From: Hippasteria phrygiana
Taxonomy: Eukaryota > Echinodermata > Asteroidea > Valvatida > Goniasteridae
Assembly: GCA_037893225.1 (NCBI GenBank)
Contig: JAZGUH010000446.1
Span: 349,725-413,724, forward strand
DNA length: 64,000 bases
Reading direction: 5' to 3'
Shown: piece by piece, positions 20,305 to 33,222 of the stretch
How positions within the stretch are numbered: the first letter of the stretch is position 1
How the letters are laid out: every line of letters begins with the position of its first letter
Notes under the pieces: model-generated
Told to the model about the DNA's origin: nothing
Database searches by the model: none
The model's input: only the letters and a program-made list of their open reading frames with translations
Program-made: the position numbers and the translations under genes

Positions 20305-21834
20305 GCTTTCAGATCAAAACTGATCATTTTGTTTTTGGATCATTACCAAAGCTATATCATGCCCTTAAATCCATCGAGGGAAATGTAGCCTATTCCCTCA
20401 ATGTTTATTGCGAAAAGTAAACTATTAACATTTTGTGTTAGTGTTAGGTTGAGCGATGTTATGTCTAGAACATTTCCCTTTTTCCTTTTCTTTGGATTTG
20501 CTGGGAAAGATTTTGAATCCCGTTCCACGTGGCTGAATAATAATTATTAGCGTATTTTCTTGAAGAGCTCCCTTGCTTTATTAGAAGAAGAACTTGAATG
20601 ATCTCGCCTTTGGCATCGTACAGTCCTTAAAGCTGTGATGAATATTATTTTGATTAATAAATTGCTTAAATATAATATTCACCGGCAACATTAGGGTGGT
20701 AAAATGTAAAAAACAAATGTTTGATAGTGCCTTATCTTTAGTACTTCTCAAATCAAAATTTGGTTGCGATGACTGTTTCCTAGGCAGCATTTGAATGATC
20801 TAAAAAACGTTGTAGCACTCAGCCAACGTCATCTGCTTATCCTCTTTCTGTATTATGACGTCATTAGGTTACTGTTGTATAGAAGTAGACGCCATTTATG
20901 AAACGCAGGATTTGGTACACTGAAATTCTTGCTACGTTAGGATCGACACGGTTTTCAGATACTTCATTTAGACGACTCACCAGAGCGTTCTATGTCATGG
21001 CTGATAATTATTAATGCATGTAATGACAGTTTACAACTTTGAAGTTTTCAATCTTATTAAATAAGTGTGATTCATATAATGAACAAAAATTCGGGTTATA
21101 CACAGTTATTACATTCGTGTCTGTTTTGTCCGTTCGCATCTACATTTCATTCATTAATGCCGGAGATATACTTGTATTGTAAAACTGCAAGTCAGTTCAA
21201 GATTTATCGAACAGTGGTTCAATAATGACAATACCAAAGTATTCCCCGGAATGGTACCTTTGGGAGTCATTCCCATAGGTTTGTGTACACACTTTTAGTA
21301 TCTTTTCTAAAACCATTTAACCTATTAAATTAAAACGTTGGAAGCCTCGGCGTAGGAGCATTTCCGACCATTGTTTCGGTTTTGAAACTTGAAAAGTTCC
21401 TTCTAAAAAGGAAGCTGGGGCATTAGTTAGACACCAACATGTCTCCCTACGTCACCGGCACCATGCCTCGTTGAGTATGTTCTTTTTACACTAAAATGTC
21501 TCCATAATCTATTTAGTAATGTATGTGACACCACTTGTTGCGTGGGCTGTAGCCTATATACAATATACCATGCCAACGCGAAACCAGCAACGAAAGCATC
21601 GATCACCATCCCTGACAATAACAGCAAAACCTTGAATTTCACATTCATAATATATCAATATGATACACGAGATACAATTGGGCCAGTGAGACGGGATAAA
21701 ATCACCATAGAAACGGAAAAAAATATTGGTTGGAGCGATAATACATGAAGGAGTGAAAACAGTTTTACCCGCTGTCGTATGGAGTAAATCGTTGATATAA
21801 GGCCTACTGAGGTGCCAGCAAGATATTCTTCCAA

Positions 21835-24396
21835 ATGTTTGCGGCGTTTTTCTCTCTCGTCTTGCTCGTTGTCAACTTACACCCGCACGCTAAAAACTGA
21901 AGTGTTTAATCCAACACTTACATGTGTGCGGTTAGTGACAACACTTTGAAAGTGTTGAATCCAGCATTTGAAATGTTAAATTCAGATATTAAACTGTTAA
22001 TTCAACGTTTAAAATGTTGATTCAACAATTTTAAGGAAAAGTTTGGGGAAATGTTGAATTAATACTTAAATTGTTGAATCCAGCATTTTAAACATTGAAT
22101 TCACATTTTAAAATGATGGATTTAACATGTAAAATGCTGGATTCAACACTTTAAAAGTGTGGTCACTGACCGCACACATGTAAGTGTTGGATTAAACACT
22201 TCAGTTTTGGCTACAGGTAAACATTCATGTTCTGTAAAAACGTAAGCACGTTATCCTTAAACATTTGCTAAACACATAGCTACATTACTTATTGTACAGC
22301 ATTGCGTGAACGCAGTTTGTTAAATATTGTTCAGTGACGCAATTTATTATTCAACGTGTAAAATTTCAGGCAAACAAATTTACCGCAAAAAATACATAGA
22401 GTTGTCTATTGGTTAACGACGATAGATTGTTTTAAAATCAAGATGGCGAGATATCAATTGAGTCTTTGTATCAAAAGAAGAAAGGATTGACTTTTCTTGA
22501 ATTCATCAGGACGCCTATCCTGCGGTAGATTACTGGGGCGGGAAGGCTAAAGATCTCCTTATCTGTGTCACTGGTCGGCCAGCATGGAATAGAAATGCCT
22601 GTTCATCCCTAAAGCGATTCGCTGCACAATCGGTCAGGAGCCGGACCCAGAGTCTGACTACAAGTTCCGCTGGGTCAGTGCACCGAGGTTCGAGTTGGCG
22701 GGGTGGACACCAACAATCTGCAGACCAGCGATCCATCAGAAATTCGGGATTGGCTGGATAGTGACTACATCTATAAAAACGGTCATGAATTTCTAGTGTT
22801 GAGGAATCGCAACGATTGAAATATGACCGTCAAGCGATGTGTCATTTTCTTCGCACGATCTCGTCTCAGTTTCATTTGATCACATGTGTATTTTTGGCGG
22901 ATGTTAAATCATTAAAATGATGTCCAAGCGTTTTGGGGCGTGGCACCCTGAAAAATAATTTTAAAACTAAATTGCATTCCTAGCATTACCGATATTATCA
23001 GCTTTCCTGTAGGAAATCAAGCAAAAACAACCAAACCTATGTTTATAGTTATTGAATAATTACATTTATAGAAAGAAAATCGAATTATTGGCAGACCGAC
23101 TATAATATTATATTGCGCAGGATGCTCAACTCGGGTGCGACGTTAGCGCAATGTAGAAAGGGTATTAGGGCCCACAAATGCGAAAAGAATCCTTAAAAAT
23201 TCGTTCGTAAATTCGTTTCGTTTAACAAAAGGTATACCCAAATCAAATAGCGCCCTCTCCTATTGTGTCCGCCATACCTCTAAAAGGCTAATGTGCACAT
23301 GGTACAGTGGAGAATCCAGCCGCCTCGTGCAGTCAGATAAAATACGAGTGTGATCAGCCAAACAGCGGCCAGTACTACTTAAAGGGAAACGGCATCACAA
23401 GTGTACGCTTTTACAATAAAGTCCCATCAGGGCCAAATTCATGGCGCAGCTGCGCAAACAATTTTGCCAACAACTAAAAGTTTCGCTCAACAAACAAACA
23501 AACAAATTAACAGGAAAATTGTATGTACACTATACTTATGTCGGATTTATTAGGTGTTTTGTTTGCTAATAAGCAAGAAAATTTGCTCAAGCAAGCTTAA
23601 GTAGCTTCTTAAAATTTGGCCCTGTTTTCATGAAATGAAGCACAGATTCATCAGCTCCTTGCACAGAGTGTCTGATGGGCTATACCAGGGTACTGCAAGC
23701 ATTTTTTGGTCTCTCCTGAGCAGGCCGTATACTGTGAAATGGATGGTGGGTGGGCCTGCTTTGGTCAGGACAACATGTGGTCGGCTTGGAACTACATCTG
23801 TGTCACAGATAAAGATCTCGAAGAGGTTCGTCTCAGTATCATCTGACAGGATGAGATCTACGTCATCAAGGCTCTTCTTCAGTGACTTCAAGATCCACAC
23901 CGATGTGATGTTCGACTTGCAGGCCGACGACTCCTTCAATCCCTCCACACTCGAGGTGATGTACCTGCCGTCACTCCTAACCAAGTCTCTTAGCATTGGG
24001 GATGGTCGTGAGCACACCATGTTGATGTTCGCCAGCGAAGGTGGACTGTTCTAATGACTGAATTATGTTTGGTTTTTTTCTTGCTGGAGACAATGTTCTA
24101 TACTTAGTATTCACATAAATATTACGTCATCATATCTTTCTGCTTTATCATTCTCCTCAGGAGATCGACTTGTTTGTCATTCACCTGATTACAGCACCGG
24201 ATGCGGCTAGAACGGCTTGCCTCCGACAGAACAACCGTCGGGACGTCTGGCTATCACCTCACTGCACTTCAATCCTCAAAATCGCAACATGGACGCAACA
24301 GGGGTGACCGGAGAATGGAGGCGCAATCGCTACTTTTCTGGTCTGGATCGTTTTATTATCTTTTGGCCAAGTGAAAATACTAGGCCCTGCTGCTAA
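21835..24396 (+). pseudogene. Gene 3: family pseudogene with transposon in exon 1
   Basis: Exon 1 starts at 21835 (MFAAFFSLVLLVVNLHPHA), then meets a stop inside an inserted 317-bp inverted-repeat element. Exon 2 (from 22,616) begins CTIGQEPDPESDYKFRW but has two internal deletions that shift the frame. Exon 3 (about 23,289-23,402) is well preserved (CDQPNSGQYYLKGNG). Exon 4 (from 23,719, AVYCEMDGGW) has a stop after RLSII and a frameshift before SDFKIHTDV. Exon 5 (from 24,160) has a stop after STGCG and then runs SGLDRFIIFWPS. The copy is older and more divergent than genes 1, 2, 4 and 5, and it shows the GGW motif in its clearest form (VYCEMDGGW). The coordinates cover all five exon remnants. 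Confidence 0.8.
21893..22209. mobile_element. Inverted-repeat element in exon 1 of gene 3
   Basis: The arms of about 55 bases start AAAACTGAAGTGTTTAATCC and end with the reverse complement. GCTA is found on both sides (21889-21892, 22210-22213). Genes 2, 5 and 7 have the uninserted site CACCCAGCTACAGGTAAA. The interior holds weaker, shorter inverted repeats built on TTGAATTCAACA-like words. It brings an in-frame stop into the signal-peptide exon. Confidence 0.75.
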
Positions 24397-24404
24397 ATAG
24401 AAAA

Positions 24405-24745
24405 TGCTGCCAATATTAGTTTCATAACTACTTTCCAAAATTGCTTAACTGTTTCTGAAATTGCCTGATTTTTCTATAAAATTGCTTAGCTGTATCTTAG
24501 GTTGCTTATTATTAACCGTGTTTCTGAAATTGCCTGATTAAAAAACAAACCAATTGCTTATGATTTCCCGCGTGTTTCTGAAATTGCAACTACTGTTTCT
24601 GTAATTTCGTAATATAACTGTTGAAGCAAATTGCTTAACTGTTTCTTAAAAAGCACAGTAGCTGCTTACTAAATTGCTTAAATTTTGCTGAAATTGCTCA
24701 ATGACTTCTTTTAAATTGGTTTCATAAATTGTATGCAATTTTACT
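24405..24745 (+). repeat. Degenerate TTGCTTAACTGTTTCTGAAA repeat
   Basis: Loosely spaced units of TTGCTTAACTGTTTC and CTGAAATTGC recur about a dozen times just 3' of pseudogene 3. No gene is seen. DNA from here to about 26,690 is unique to the spacer between the two blocks. Confidence 0.6.
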
Positions 24746-25334
24746 CATTACTTCGAGTGAGGACATAAAAAGGAGATAAATTACAAAACAAATTGCTTAT
24801 TGCATTGCACCGTTTCAACGGTTCTATGAGCACAACTGATAGGCTTTTCACAACAAAGTCCCCAAGCCCCGAGGCCGAGTGCTGGCCTTGGGGCTAATTG
24901 GCATTTTATAGGGTGGATGGGCGATTAATTTTTCTGTCTGTTATGTAGCAAATGATATTCTGTCCATGGAGAAAGGTTAATGTACATTTTAGTAGTAATG
25001 ATAGATATAATAAATGGGAACATTATTACTGCGTAGCACTCTATAGTTTAACAATGCTTACTGAGTATATACGTTCAGACTTCTGTCTTTCGTCTAGAGC
25101 TAAATTTCTAGAACATAATTTGTTTGTGTTGCATATACTCAACCCTCGACGAAGGACAGGATTCCGAAAGCTCTGTTTACAATTTAATTCTGATGTTTCA
25201 GATATTAGGGATGTTACAGTATGCGGGAGCCCTGGTTGTGAGCCGAAACAAAAGTGGTTTTAGTTAGAAAATGCCAGATCTTGAAGCGCTTTATTGAGTC
25301 ACAATAGAAGAAAGAGAAGAAGAAGAATAGCCCA

Positions 25335-25478
25335 AGACATAATGACGTCACGCTTTGTTTACATGCGCGCTTTCCTATAGGAGCCAGGTGGGGGCGATTG
25401 TCTGACGCCCTTACCTGGCTCAATAGGAAAGTGTATATACATGTAAACAAAGCCATTACGTCATTACGTCTTATGTCT
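25335..25478. mobile_element. 144-bp foldback element
   Basis: The left arm AGACATAATGACGTCA, then GCTTTGTTTACATG and TTTCCTATAGGAGCCAGGT, pairs with the right arm read in reverse (AGACATAAGACGTAATGACG, then GCTTTGTTTACATG and TTTCCTATTGAGCCAGGT). No clear target duplication. Confidence 0.6.
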
Positions 25479-25922
25479 GTTTAATAGTCTTCATGTAGCT
25501 GTGGGTTAATTTTGGTACCATCACGGTTTTGAAGTGGCTCTCTACCGGGGGAGGGTATCCGAAATAAAACCATGCATTCAGTGTAGGCCCTACATGTCGT
25601 AATTTTGTGAACTTTATAAACGGTGTTGCTATACCATGTTCGCTTGAAACTTGTTTGCTCAGTGTTGTTTTTTGACACATTTAGAGAATTTTCTCGCGAA
25701 ATAGAAGTAGAAATTCAAGACAATTGTGATGTGTAAGATTCTTTACGTTGTATGCTTTCAATACTGTCCTGCTTAAGTTAAGCAATGGCACAGTGCCTAA
25801 GTTTACTTTAAAACTGAGCCCGAGAGAGGTTGTTGTGGTAGCTGTTAAAAAAAGTTGTGCCAAATACTGATTGATATAGTAGCCCCAAACGAAACACGGG
25901 CGTACTGTCTGTTAGACTGAGT

Positions 25923-25962
25923 ATCAGACGTTGCATGCATTGCATTGCATATCAACGTCTGG
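25923..25962. repeat. Short palindrome
   Basis: ATCAGACGTTG and CAACGTCTGGT flank a GCATGCATTGCATTGCAT core. Significance unknown. Confidence 0.4.
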
Positions 25963-25984
25963 TATTATGCGAACATGCTAATTT

Positions 25985-26480
25985 ATACGACCCCGCGCGC
26001 CAGCCAATCGGAGTGGACTTTGCAAACTTGTGACGTCATTTCGATCAGAAATGTGGACGAAGGTACTGATTGGTTGGTGTGTGTCAGCTGACCCAGTTTC
26101 TCTGCATTCATCACGGCGCGTGTATGTAGCATGCGATGGCAGTTATAAAATAATTCAAATGCCGCCGCGCGTGTCGCGTGCTCTCCCAGCACGCACACGC
26201 AGTACGCAGTACTATACTACGCACAATACAACTGCAACATGATTCCGTGCGCGCGCGTGCAGAAATGTTTACATTTCTCAAAGATATGCATATCCGGGGC
26301 GCGTTACGCGGCCGGGTAAACCGGTAGTAGCAACGCGCGCCTTGACAGCGGTTTCCCGAAGGTCCAAAAAACGAGCAGGCTGATTGGTCAAAATCTAGAG
26401 GTCAAGAGGCGGTTGTCTTGCATAATTAATCGCCAGATCTGCACACATATTATAGACGCTCGTCGCGTTGCACGAGCGGC
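25985..26480. promoter_or_regulatory. CpG-rich region with CCAAT boxes and a CRE, possible promoter
   Basis: Between the two array blocks the sequence turns CpG-rich (GCGCGCGCGTG, GGCCGGGTAAACC). It carries CCAAT at 26004-26008, a palindromic TGACGTCA at 26031-26038, and inverted CCAAT (ATTGG) at 26069-26073 and 26393-26397. No exon was found on either side, so the target gene, if any, is unknown. Confidence 0.3.
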
Positions 26481-26710
26481 TATTCCATAGACTAACTGTC
26501 TGTATGGCCATTCAAATCTTCACTCACAGGTTTCTACTCACCGGCACCACTTAAAAAAATAACCTACAGTCCACCAATATTTCACTTGCTAAACATCGTG
26601 ATACCAAATATTATAATAGTATACGTTCATTTTCAACTGTCGTTTCATGCCAAAATTAGGGGCTATAGGCCTAGCCTAAGTATTTTCTGGTCATCGATTT
26701 AAGGACGACA

Positions 26711-26886
26711 CAGTAGCGTAGGCCGTACCCGGGGGGGGGGGGGGGGGGATTCAAACGGGATGGACTTTTAAAATCTAAATCGGGACGCTTATATAGAATA
26801 AGCAAAATCAGGATGGTTAAAATGAGTTAAACTGGAAAAAAATATATATTTTGCAACGGGCAAACAAAACCCTGGCTACGCGCCTG
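26711..26886. mobile_element. hAT-like short inverted-repeat element, block II copy
   Basis: Same ends and flanks as the element at 570-716, with a longer G tract and a few extra bases inside. It marks the left edge of block II. Confidence 0.55.
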
Positions 26887-27290
26887 GTACGTCAACAATT
26901 TACCCTAATTATTTCTTACCCGTTTCCAGAGTTTGTATTTCTCGGTGTACAATTTCACGGTGATTCTACCAGAGACAAAGTGAAAACAATTTGTCTGACG
27001 CAATAGTCCAAAACCAGGTTTTTCGTCAACTAAAATGCAGAATTTGAGGTATACTATAAATGACACGAAATGGGATAAGTCGTATGATTCTATTCGCTCA
27101 TCCCATGTGCCTCAAGTTATCTCTTGCGCACGCAATCGGATGTTTTTCTTGTTCTTTTTTTTATGGGTATCGCCCAACACAAGGTCAAAAGGTCACTCAA
27201 GGTGTGGGCTGCAAAACACAAGAAAAGACAGAAATCACAGGGATAGAAGGTATCTATTCACATTTCGTTTGAATTGTGAAATAATTATAG

Positions 27291-27485
27291 GTGGAAGGGA
27301 AGCAGGTTACATGTAAAGGAGTTCCAAAGAGAGGCAGTATGAGGGGGAAAACTCGAACTTGTCTCAAAGTACTAGCCTTTGGATCAACAACAGCGGAAGG
27401 TTATGACGAGAAAGCCAGGCGAGAAGAGTGCCTGAAAGTGTGGACCGGGGAAGATGGTGAAAAGCTACTGAAACACCTTACATGA
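27291..27485 (+). CDS. Possible conserved terminal exon, block II copy
   Basis: This is the duplicate of the open frame at 1122-1316. It keeps the acceptor-like sequence, reading frame and stop. Two residues differ (TRTCLK for TRTYLK, and TTAEGY for TTAKGY). Function unknown, and it may be non-coding. Confidence 0.25.
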   Translation: MEGKQVTCKGVPKRGSMRGKTRTCLKVLAFGSTTAEGYDEKARREECLKVWTGEDGEKLLKHLT

Positions 27486-27735
27486 TAGTGAGGATTTATA
27501 TCCGCCTACTTTTCCAATTAGGACTGAAATGTATACTCGCTAATTTTGTGGTCGGTTGTCATAGTGACATTGTCGACGGTAATACTTATGAGAGTACACC
27601 AAATTCACTGAAAAGGCCATACAATATTAACACACGGATGGAAATCGATATACATTATACAACATAAGCCTCGTACTACGGAGCTCTATAAGTGCCTACC
27701 CAAATGTTGAGATCCTGACATATTTTGTCTCCGCA

Positions 27736-27970
27736 GGTTGACGACATGTTACAGTAAGATGACGACATATGAAAATAGGATGTCGACATCCTGAAAATCG
27801 GATGCCGAGATACTTAGATACTTGATCGACATCCAGAGATAATTAATCAGGATGTCGTAATGCCGTGATAAATTGTCTGAGTATGTCGTCATCCTAATAT
27901 TGTGGGATATCGTCATCCCGTGATAAGTTATCGCAGGATGTCGTCATCTGACCTGTAATGTCGTCCTGAG
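27736..27970. repeat. ATGACGACATCC-type repeat array, shortened block II copy
   Basis: Homologous to 1570-1960 but lacking the central units carrying CGACATCCTGATAGCAGGAA. The left half (ACGACATCC orientation) and right half (GGATGTCGTCAT orientation) are now almost adjacent. Confidence 0.7.
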
Positions 27971-28367
27971 ATAAAAGCAATGGCAGGATCTCAACAAGTC
28001 GGATGGCACTTCAGGGGCTTCGTATCTTCCCGCATGGTTTAGGTTGATTAATTAGTTAGTTCTTCAAGTAGATGGTATTGTTGGCCCAATGCCGTCACAG
28101 CGCCGATGTGAGCACATAGGCCTATAGGCCCTAATGAATTCTTAATTGGTCTGGCATCAAGGGCAAATAACTCGCAAATGAGTGGTCTCTATTTCTCATT
28201 ATGAGCTTTTCACAAAACTGCAGTAAAAAAAGATCAATAAATAAATAAACGTTTGACGCTTGACACCGTAGTGCAGTACCCATGGAAACGTCACAGTTCG
28301 TTAGGACGCAATTCCCGTATACTGGATGTTGTCATGCATAATCTCTCCGCTAACTTGAGTCCATTGG

Positions 28368-28374
28368 TATAAAA
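28368..28374 (+). promoter_or_regulatory. TATA box of gene 4
   Basis: TATAAAA stands 46 bases before the gene 4 ATG at 28414, in a context identical to gene 1. Confidence 0.55.
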
Positions 28375-28413
28375 CAATCCCGAGTAAAACTGTCGCAACA
28401 TTTCGCACGCAGA

Positions 28414-31400
28414 ATGTACACAGCTACATCATCTCCTGGGTGGACACGCTTTTATCCGAAAATGCTGGGAATCGCTCTCATGGCGTCTGTCGCCTTGGTC
28501 CTGTTGGACTCACACACGGCTGACGGTAAAACCCTCTTTTTTGTGTAAACATCCTATATCAAAATTCAAAATAAATACATGAATTAATAAAGTTAGGAAA
28601 GCATGAGGATTCGTTCGTAGTGGAAAATTTCTCCAAAGCTAAACGACATGAACATACATTTTCAAGGCTAGAAAAATAAGACACAGATGAAAGGAGGGCA
28701 AAATGGGTCAAATTGAAATGCTTCAAGGCAGATGTGGAGGGTTTGGGCCTACCCCTCCCTTGCTGTGTTTTGTTTCGTTTTTGCTAATATATTTCTTTGT
28801 TTCTGATTTTTCTTTTTTCTTTCGTCTGTCGCCACTTGAACTCATGAGAACGCCTATCGTTATAGGCGTCGTACGTCGGTGACAGGTACTCATTTAATAA
28901 TTATAAAATCTTGCTATGGCGGGGGGGGGGGGGGGGGGGGGCTTAAATCCAATTCTGGGTGCATCATTGGTCAGTCAGCATGAAACAAATTACACTAATA
29001 TCCCTTCCGTTGCGTTTCTTGTCATAAAGCGATGCACTGCACAATCGGCCAGCAGCCGGACCCAGAGTCCGACTACAAGTTACGCTGGATGATCCCGGTA
29101 GAAGATCCCTGTCAGTGCACCGAGGTTCGAGTTGGCGGAATGGGCACTGAAAGTCATTACAGACCCTCCAAGGCGACCTACTTTGACTCTTTTCTGCAGA
29201 GCAATGATCCATCAAAGATTCGGAATTGGCTGGATTGTCCTACTAGTGAGTACAATATAAAGAGGGTTCTTTTCAGCGTTTGCTATGATTGTGGCAGAGC
29301 TTCCTTTTCACGGATCTGATTAGAGGTGACGAAATAGGAAAAGGGTGTGTTTGTCTGTAACAGTAATCAAATAATGCGTTATGGTAAGACAACATCAACT
29401 ACAACAAAACACATTGCAAAATGCTCGGCTCAACATGATTCAACACTGTTTGGTGCAACATTTAAATATTGAATCTGCTTCGTTTTGAAACCTATAGAGC
29501 TGTGATTTTTCTATCATTCCTTGTCCACTGCACCCTCAACTTAATGTCGGTAACCACCTTTTTTTAATTGTCAAAGTGCCCCCCCCCCCCCACTCAACAA
29601 AAGAGAAAACCGACCGGCGACCTCCGGAATACCGTACCGGGGTTCTACTAAAGAAGCTATCTTGCGCTTTGTTTGTGGCCTCCTAATTTATCAGTATCGC
29701 TGTTCTCCCCACCCCCCCCCCCCCCGGGTGGGGGAGGGGTGCTTAAACCTAGTCTGGACTTTCACATTGTGTTACTCTGTTTAATACATGTAAAGAGCGT
29801 CCGTGTGTAAATGGCACAGCGCAGAATCCAGCCAACTTGTGCAGTGAGATATACAATGAGTGTGATCGTCCAAGCAGTGGCCTGTACTTCTTGCAGGGAA
29901 ACGGGACCACAAGGGTAAGCTTGTTGGTTTTTTACAGAGCTACTTACAACAGACAAGTTTCGCTTAGCAAACCCAAATGCTGTAAATGCTTCTGGCTGGT
30001 GTTCGGTTGATTTCGTGCTTAGCAGGAACATTTGATGGGTTTTCATGAAATCGTGATGAACACCTGCAGATTTCGTTTTTGTGTGTTTTTTTTTCAATGA
30101 ATATTGGAAGGACTATCCCCGGCTATTTCCAGCATTTTCTTTCCTCCATCCGACAGGAGGTACACTGTGAAATGCCTGGTGGGTGGGCCCGCTTTGGGAA
30201 GGGTAACATGCAGTCGGCTTGGCACTACACAGATGATGATCTCGAAGAGGTTCATCTGAGTATCATTTCAAAAGCTGACATCGACATCATCAAGGAGCTC
30301 TCCTTCAGCGACTTTAAGATCCACACCGATGTGGAGTTCTTCTTGCAAGCCGACGACTCTGTCAATCCCTCCATCGTGGAGGTGATGTACCTGCCGTCAC
30401 TCCTAGTCAAGTCTCTCAGTATTGGAAGTGGTTGTGACCATACTGATTTGGTGTTCAACACTGAAGGTGGGATTTGTTTTTAAAAGCAGTACAAGTTTAT
30501 GTATATTCCTAATTTCATGGGCTGGGCGCATAAGACATTATTTTATGAAATGTATATATTTTCTTTAGGCATAGGATATTCCCAAACAGAAACCGGTCTC
30601 CATTGATGCCCTGCATATTACGAACTAGGCCTATACATGCAGATACACAATAAAATCACAATTATAGAATACACATGAACATGAAATAATGCGTCATAAC
30701 AAGAATCATACAGAATCGTTAATGAAACCCTGAATTAAACATACATTCGGATCATCGAAATAGCAACAGGTGCGGCTGGAGCGTCGAGGATACTGCATAC
30801 GTTCGAATGACTCGAAAGCAGAAGCCTTCAACTCGACCTCTTCCATGTGATTTCAATGTTTACTGTATTCTTACCAAAAGTTTGTAAACTAAATAAATAA
30901 ATAATAGATAATGAATATTGTACGTGAGCATTCCTATAGTTAGGAAATAAAATTGGCAGAGTTGACAACATATGACAGTGTTTATACTTCGCAGGATTCA
31001 ACACACATGAAATAACAAACCTGTTTTTCACGAGAAAATAGTGAAAAACCGTTCCGTTTTAAAAGTAGTATGCACGATTGGCTTTTGCTGTAATTTTGAG
31101 AAATACATGAATTTGGCGGTTAGTATATTATAGCGTGCTAGCAAATACTGTATCGAACACTGACCTGTTTCATGTTTTGTGTGCATATATAGTTGCTGGG
31201 AAAAACCGTAGTCTGCGTAGAGAGAAAAATTATGTTCCAGTAGTCTGGTTCCCTGACCATACTTTAGACAAAACGAAGCAACTTATAGATGTCAGGGAAT
31301 TATCAGGTCGGGGAACTATAGACTATTTCCAACGATTGTTACGCGTAACAATCGTTGGAAAATGATATAAATTTCAACTTTTCTTGAAAAGGACAGCACA

Positions 31401-32004
31401 CTAGGTGCTATCATTTTACAGGATGATTGAGACTGCAAACTTACAGTCTCTGAGTAAGGTATTTCGTAATAATTAAGTAAAAACAAATTGGAGAATTACC
31501 AATTGTGTACACTACCTTTAAAAGTGATTTTGTGCGCATTCATATTATGCGCATATTTCCATTTTTGAAATTAAGATAAGCCGCAGCATTTTGGGAGGTC
31601 TTCAGATTTTAGGAGGTTTCTCGAAGATAATGGCGATTCAGATGTAAATATTTTACAGGAGATTTGGTACTGGTACAAGCTTTCAGATTGAAAGTAATCA
31701 TTTTTGTTTTATCATTACCAAAGATAAATCATACCTTTAATTCCCTAATGCTTTCTGAAAATTCATGACTCTTTTTCATATTGTTTTCCAAGGAGATCGG
31801 CTTCTTTGCAACGGCGGGCGCACCAGCCGATGCGACGCGGACAACCTGCCACCAGAAGAAGGTTCCCCAAATCGCCTGGCAATCACGTCCGCGTTCTTTG
31901 GACCGCGGGCAGACGGAGCTGTTATTGACAAATTATACGCCGGGCAGTGGCATCGCAATCGGTACACCTGGTCTGGATCGTTTTATTACATTCTGGCCAA
32001 GTAG
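28414..32004 (+). CDS. Gene 4: secreted Cys-rich protein with fibrinogen-related-like C-terminal region
   Basis: Exons 28414-28525, 29030-29245, 29796-29914, 30157-30466 and 31793-32004 give 322 residues with consistent phases (1, 1, 0, 1). The 37-residue leader is identical to that of gene 1. The conserved marks are all present: CTIGQQPDPESDYKLRW, PCQC, LDCPT, two NGT sites, EVHCEMPGGWARFGKGN and the SGSFYYILAK tail. Exon 4 carries its own changes (HYTDDDLEEV, SKADIDIIKE, SVNPS) and exon 5 a distinct segment (CDADNLPPEEGSPN, DGAVIDKLYAGQW). Intron 4 is short (about 1.3 kb), without the foldback insertion found in gene 1. This is the positional partner of gene 1 in block II and the cleanest copy of the long-leader type. 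Confidence 0.82.
31241..31325. mobile_element. TAGTCTGGTTCCCTGAC element, gene 4 intron 4 copy
   Basis: Same ends as 5204-5286, with two extra bases near the right end (ACTATAGACTA). Confidence 0.5.
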
Positions 32005-32241
32005 ATGATTTGCAGGGATAGGTTAAGCAAACATTAGAGTATTGTTTCAACAAACTTTCAGATTATGAAGAGATCCTAGAAATCTCCTATTTGCAGACAG
32101 ATGTCTAAACCGGGAAACATAGAGTTAATGTGCCCCTCTGAATCGAAAAAACGAAGAAACCAAAACAAATTAAATTTAGATTCAGTGTATCGGCACTCAT
32201 ACAACTCTATACATTATCATTGTAAACAGGTTCAGCTTTAA

Positions 32242-32695
32242 AGATGATGTTGATTGCTGAGAGAAGTCTGCGTCACTTTCTATTTGTATGTAGATTGCGT
32301 ATTGTAAAATCAAACATGAAATACCAAAAAAAGTGACTTTTGAGAGCTGTTTTTATCAAGTCCCCTCTAGCGCAGCACAGCCCGCTGGTGCCATTTTGTC
32401 TAAAAGTCGTCGCTGCGGGCAGCAAACAAATCGACGTCATAGGACGAATTCCCCTTTTGTGCCTGGTGCCAGACACAAAAGGGCAGTTCGTCCTGTGGCG
32501 TTAAATTGTTTGCTGCCCGCAGCGACGACTTTTAGACAAATGGCAACAGCGGGCAAGAGGCGACTTGATAAAAATAGCTCTCAAAAGCTTTTTTTGTATT
32601 TTATGGCAGAAATAATTTGCTGTTTGATTTTACAATATGCAATCTACATAAAAATGAAAAATGACGCAGACCTCTCTCACCACTGAACTTCCTCT
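32242..32695. mobile_element. TTAA-flanked inverted-repeat element downstream of gene 4
   Basis: Same insertion as 8018-8470, in the same relative place in block II, with TTAA at 32238-32241 and 32696-32699. Confidence 0.7.
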
Positions 32696-33222
32696 TTAAC
32701 TGTCGTTTCTCTGCAGTCACTTTTTAATGGAAAGTTACCGTACGCTTTGTCTTGCATGAACGTTTTACTTAGTATTTGGGGACAAATTGAAGGCAATATT
32801 TCAGGTAATTGATTTCCAGCCGACGTTTTCATCTGAAAGTGAAGGGAAACTTTTATACTAAAAGGCAACAATTAAAATTCACAGTTCAACTTGTCGTAGT
32901 AACAGTACAGTTTGTCCTTGAGAACAACACAAAACGGTAACCGTTCAAGATTTCGTTATTAATGTTAGTATATTGAGGGCGCTGTTGGCCCTAAGGCGAG
33001 CTCCTAACTTTTGTAATGTTGCGTATTATTAGGCTGTCTTTTTTATATGTTACGTACGTGAAATTAACAAAATTGTATTATCATTTAAAGATGTGATGCA
33101 GCATTGGAAGAGCTGACAAAATAGTTACAGGAAATGTTCATGCTCTGTGTGATTCAACATGCACACTTTATGTAATTCAATAATAGCCTATCATGAAATA
33201 ACAACTTCAATCTGTTCAAAGT

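Larger units (their letters stand above)
551..24400 (+). repeat. Block I of a segmental tandem duplication (genes 1, 2, 3)
   Basis: This block starts at the motif TTTAAGGACGACACAGTAGC just before 570 and carries three related gene units (starts 2377, 10957, 21835). The same start motif recurs at about 26,696, and the same order of units follows: a long-leader gene, a short-leader gene, and a short-leader gene with a transposon in exon 1. Flanks, introns and intergenic DNA are nearly the same by eye. Block I has extra insertions that block II lacks, namely the LTR element in gene 2 and an insertion at about 10,066. The right edge is approximate, because after 22,980 the best match is the gene 7 region rather than gene 6. 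Confidence 0.8.
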
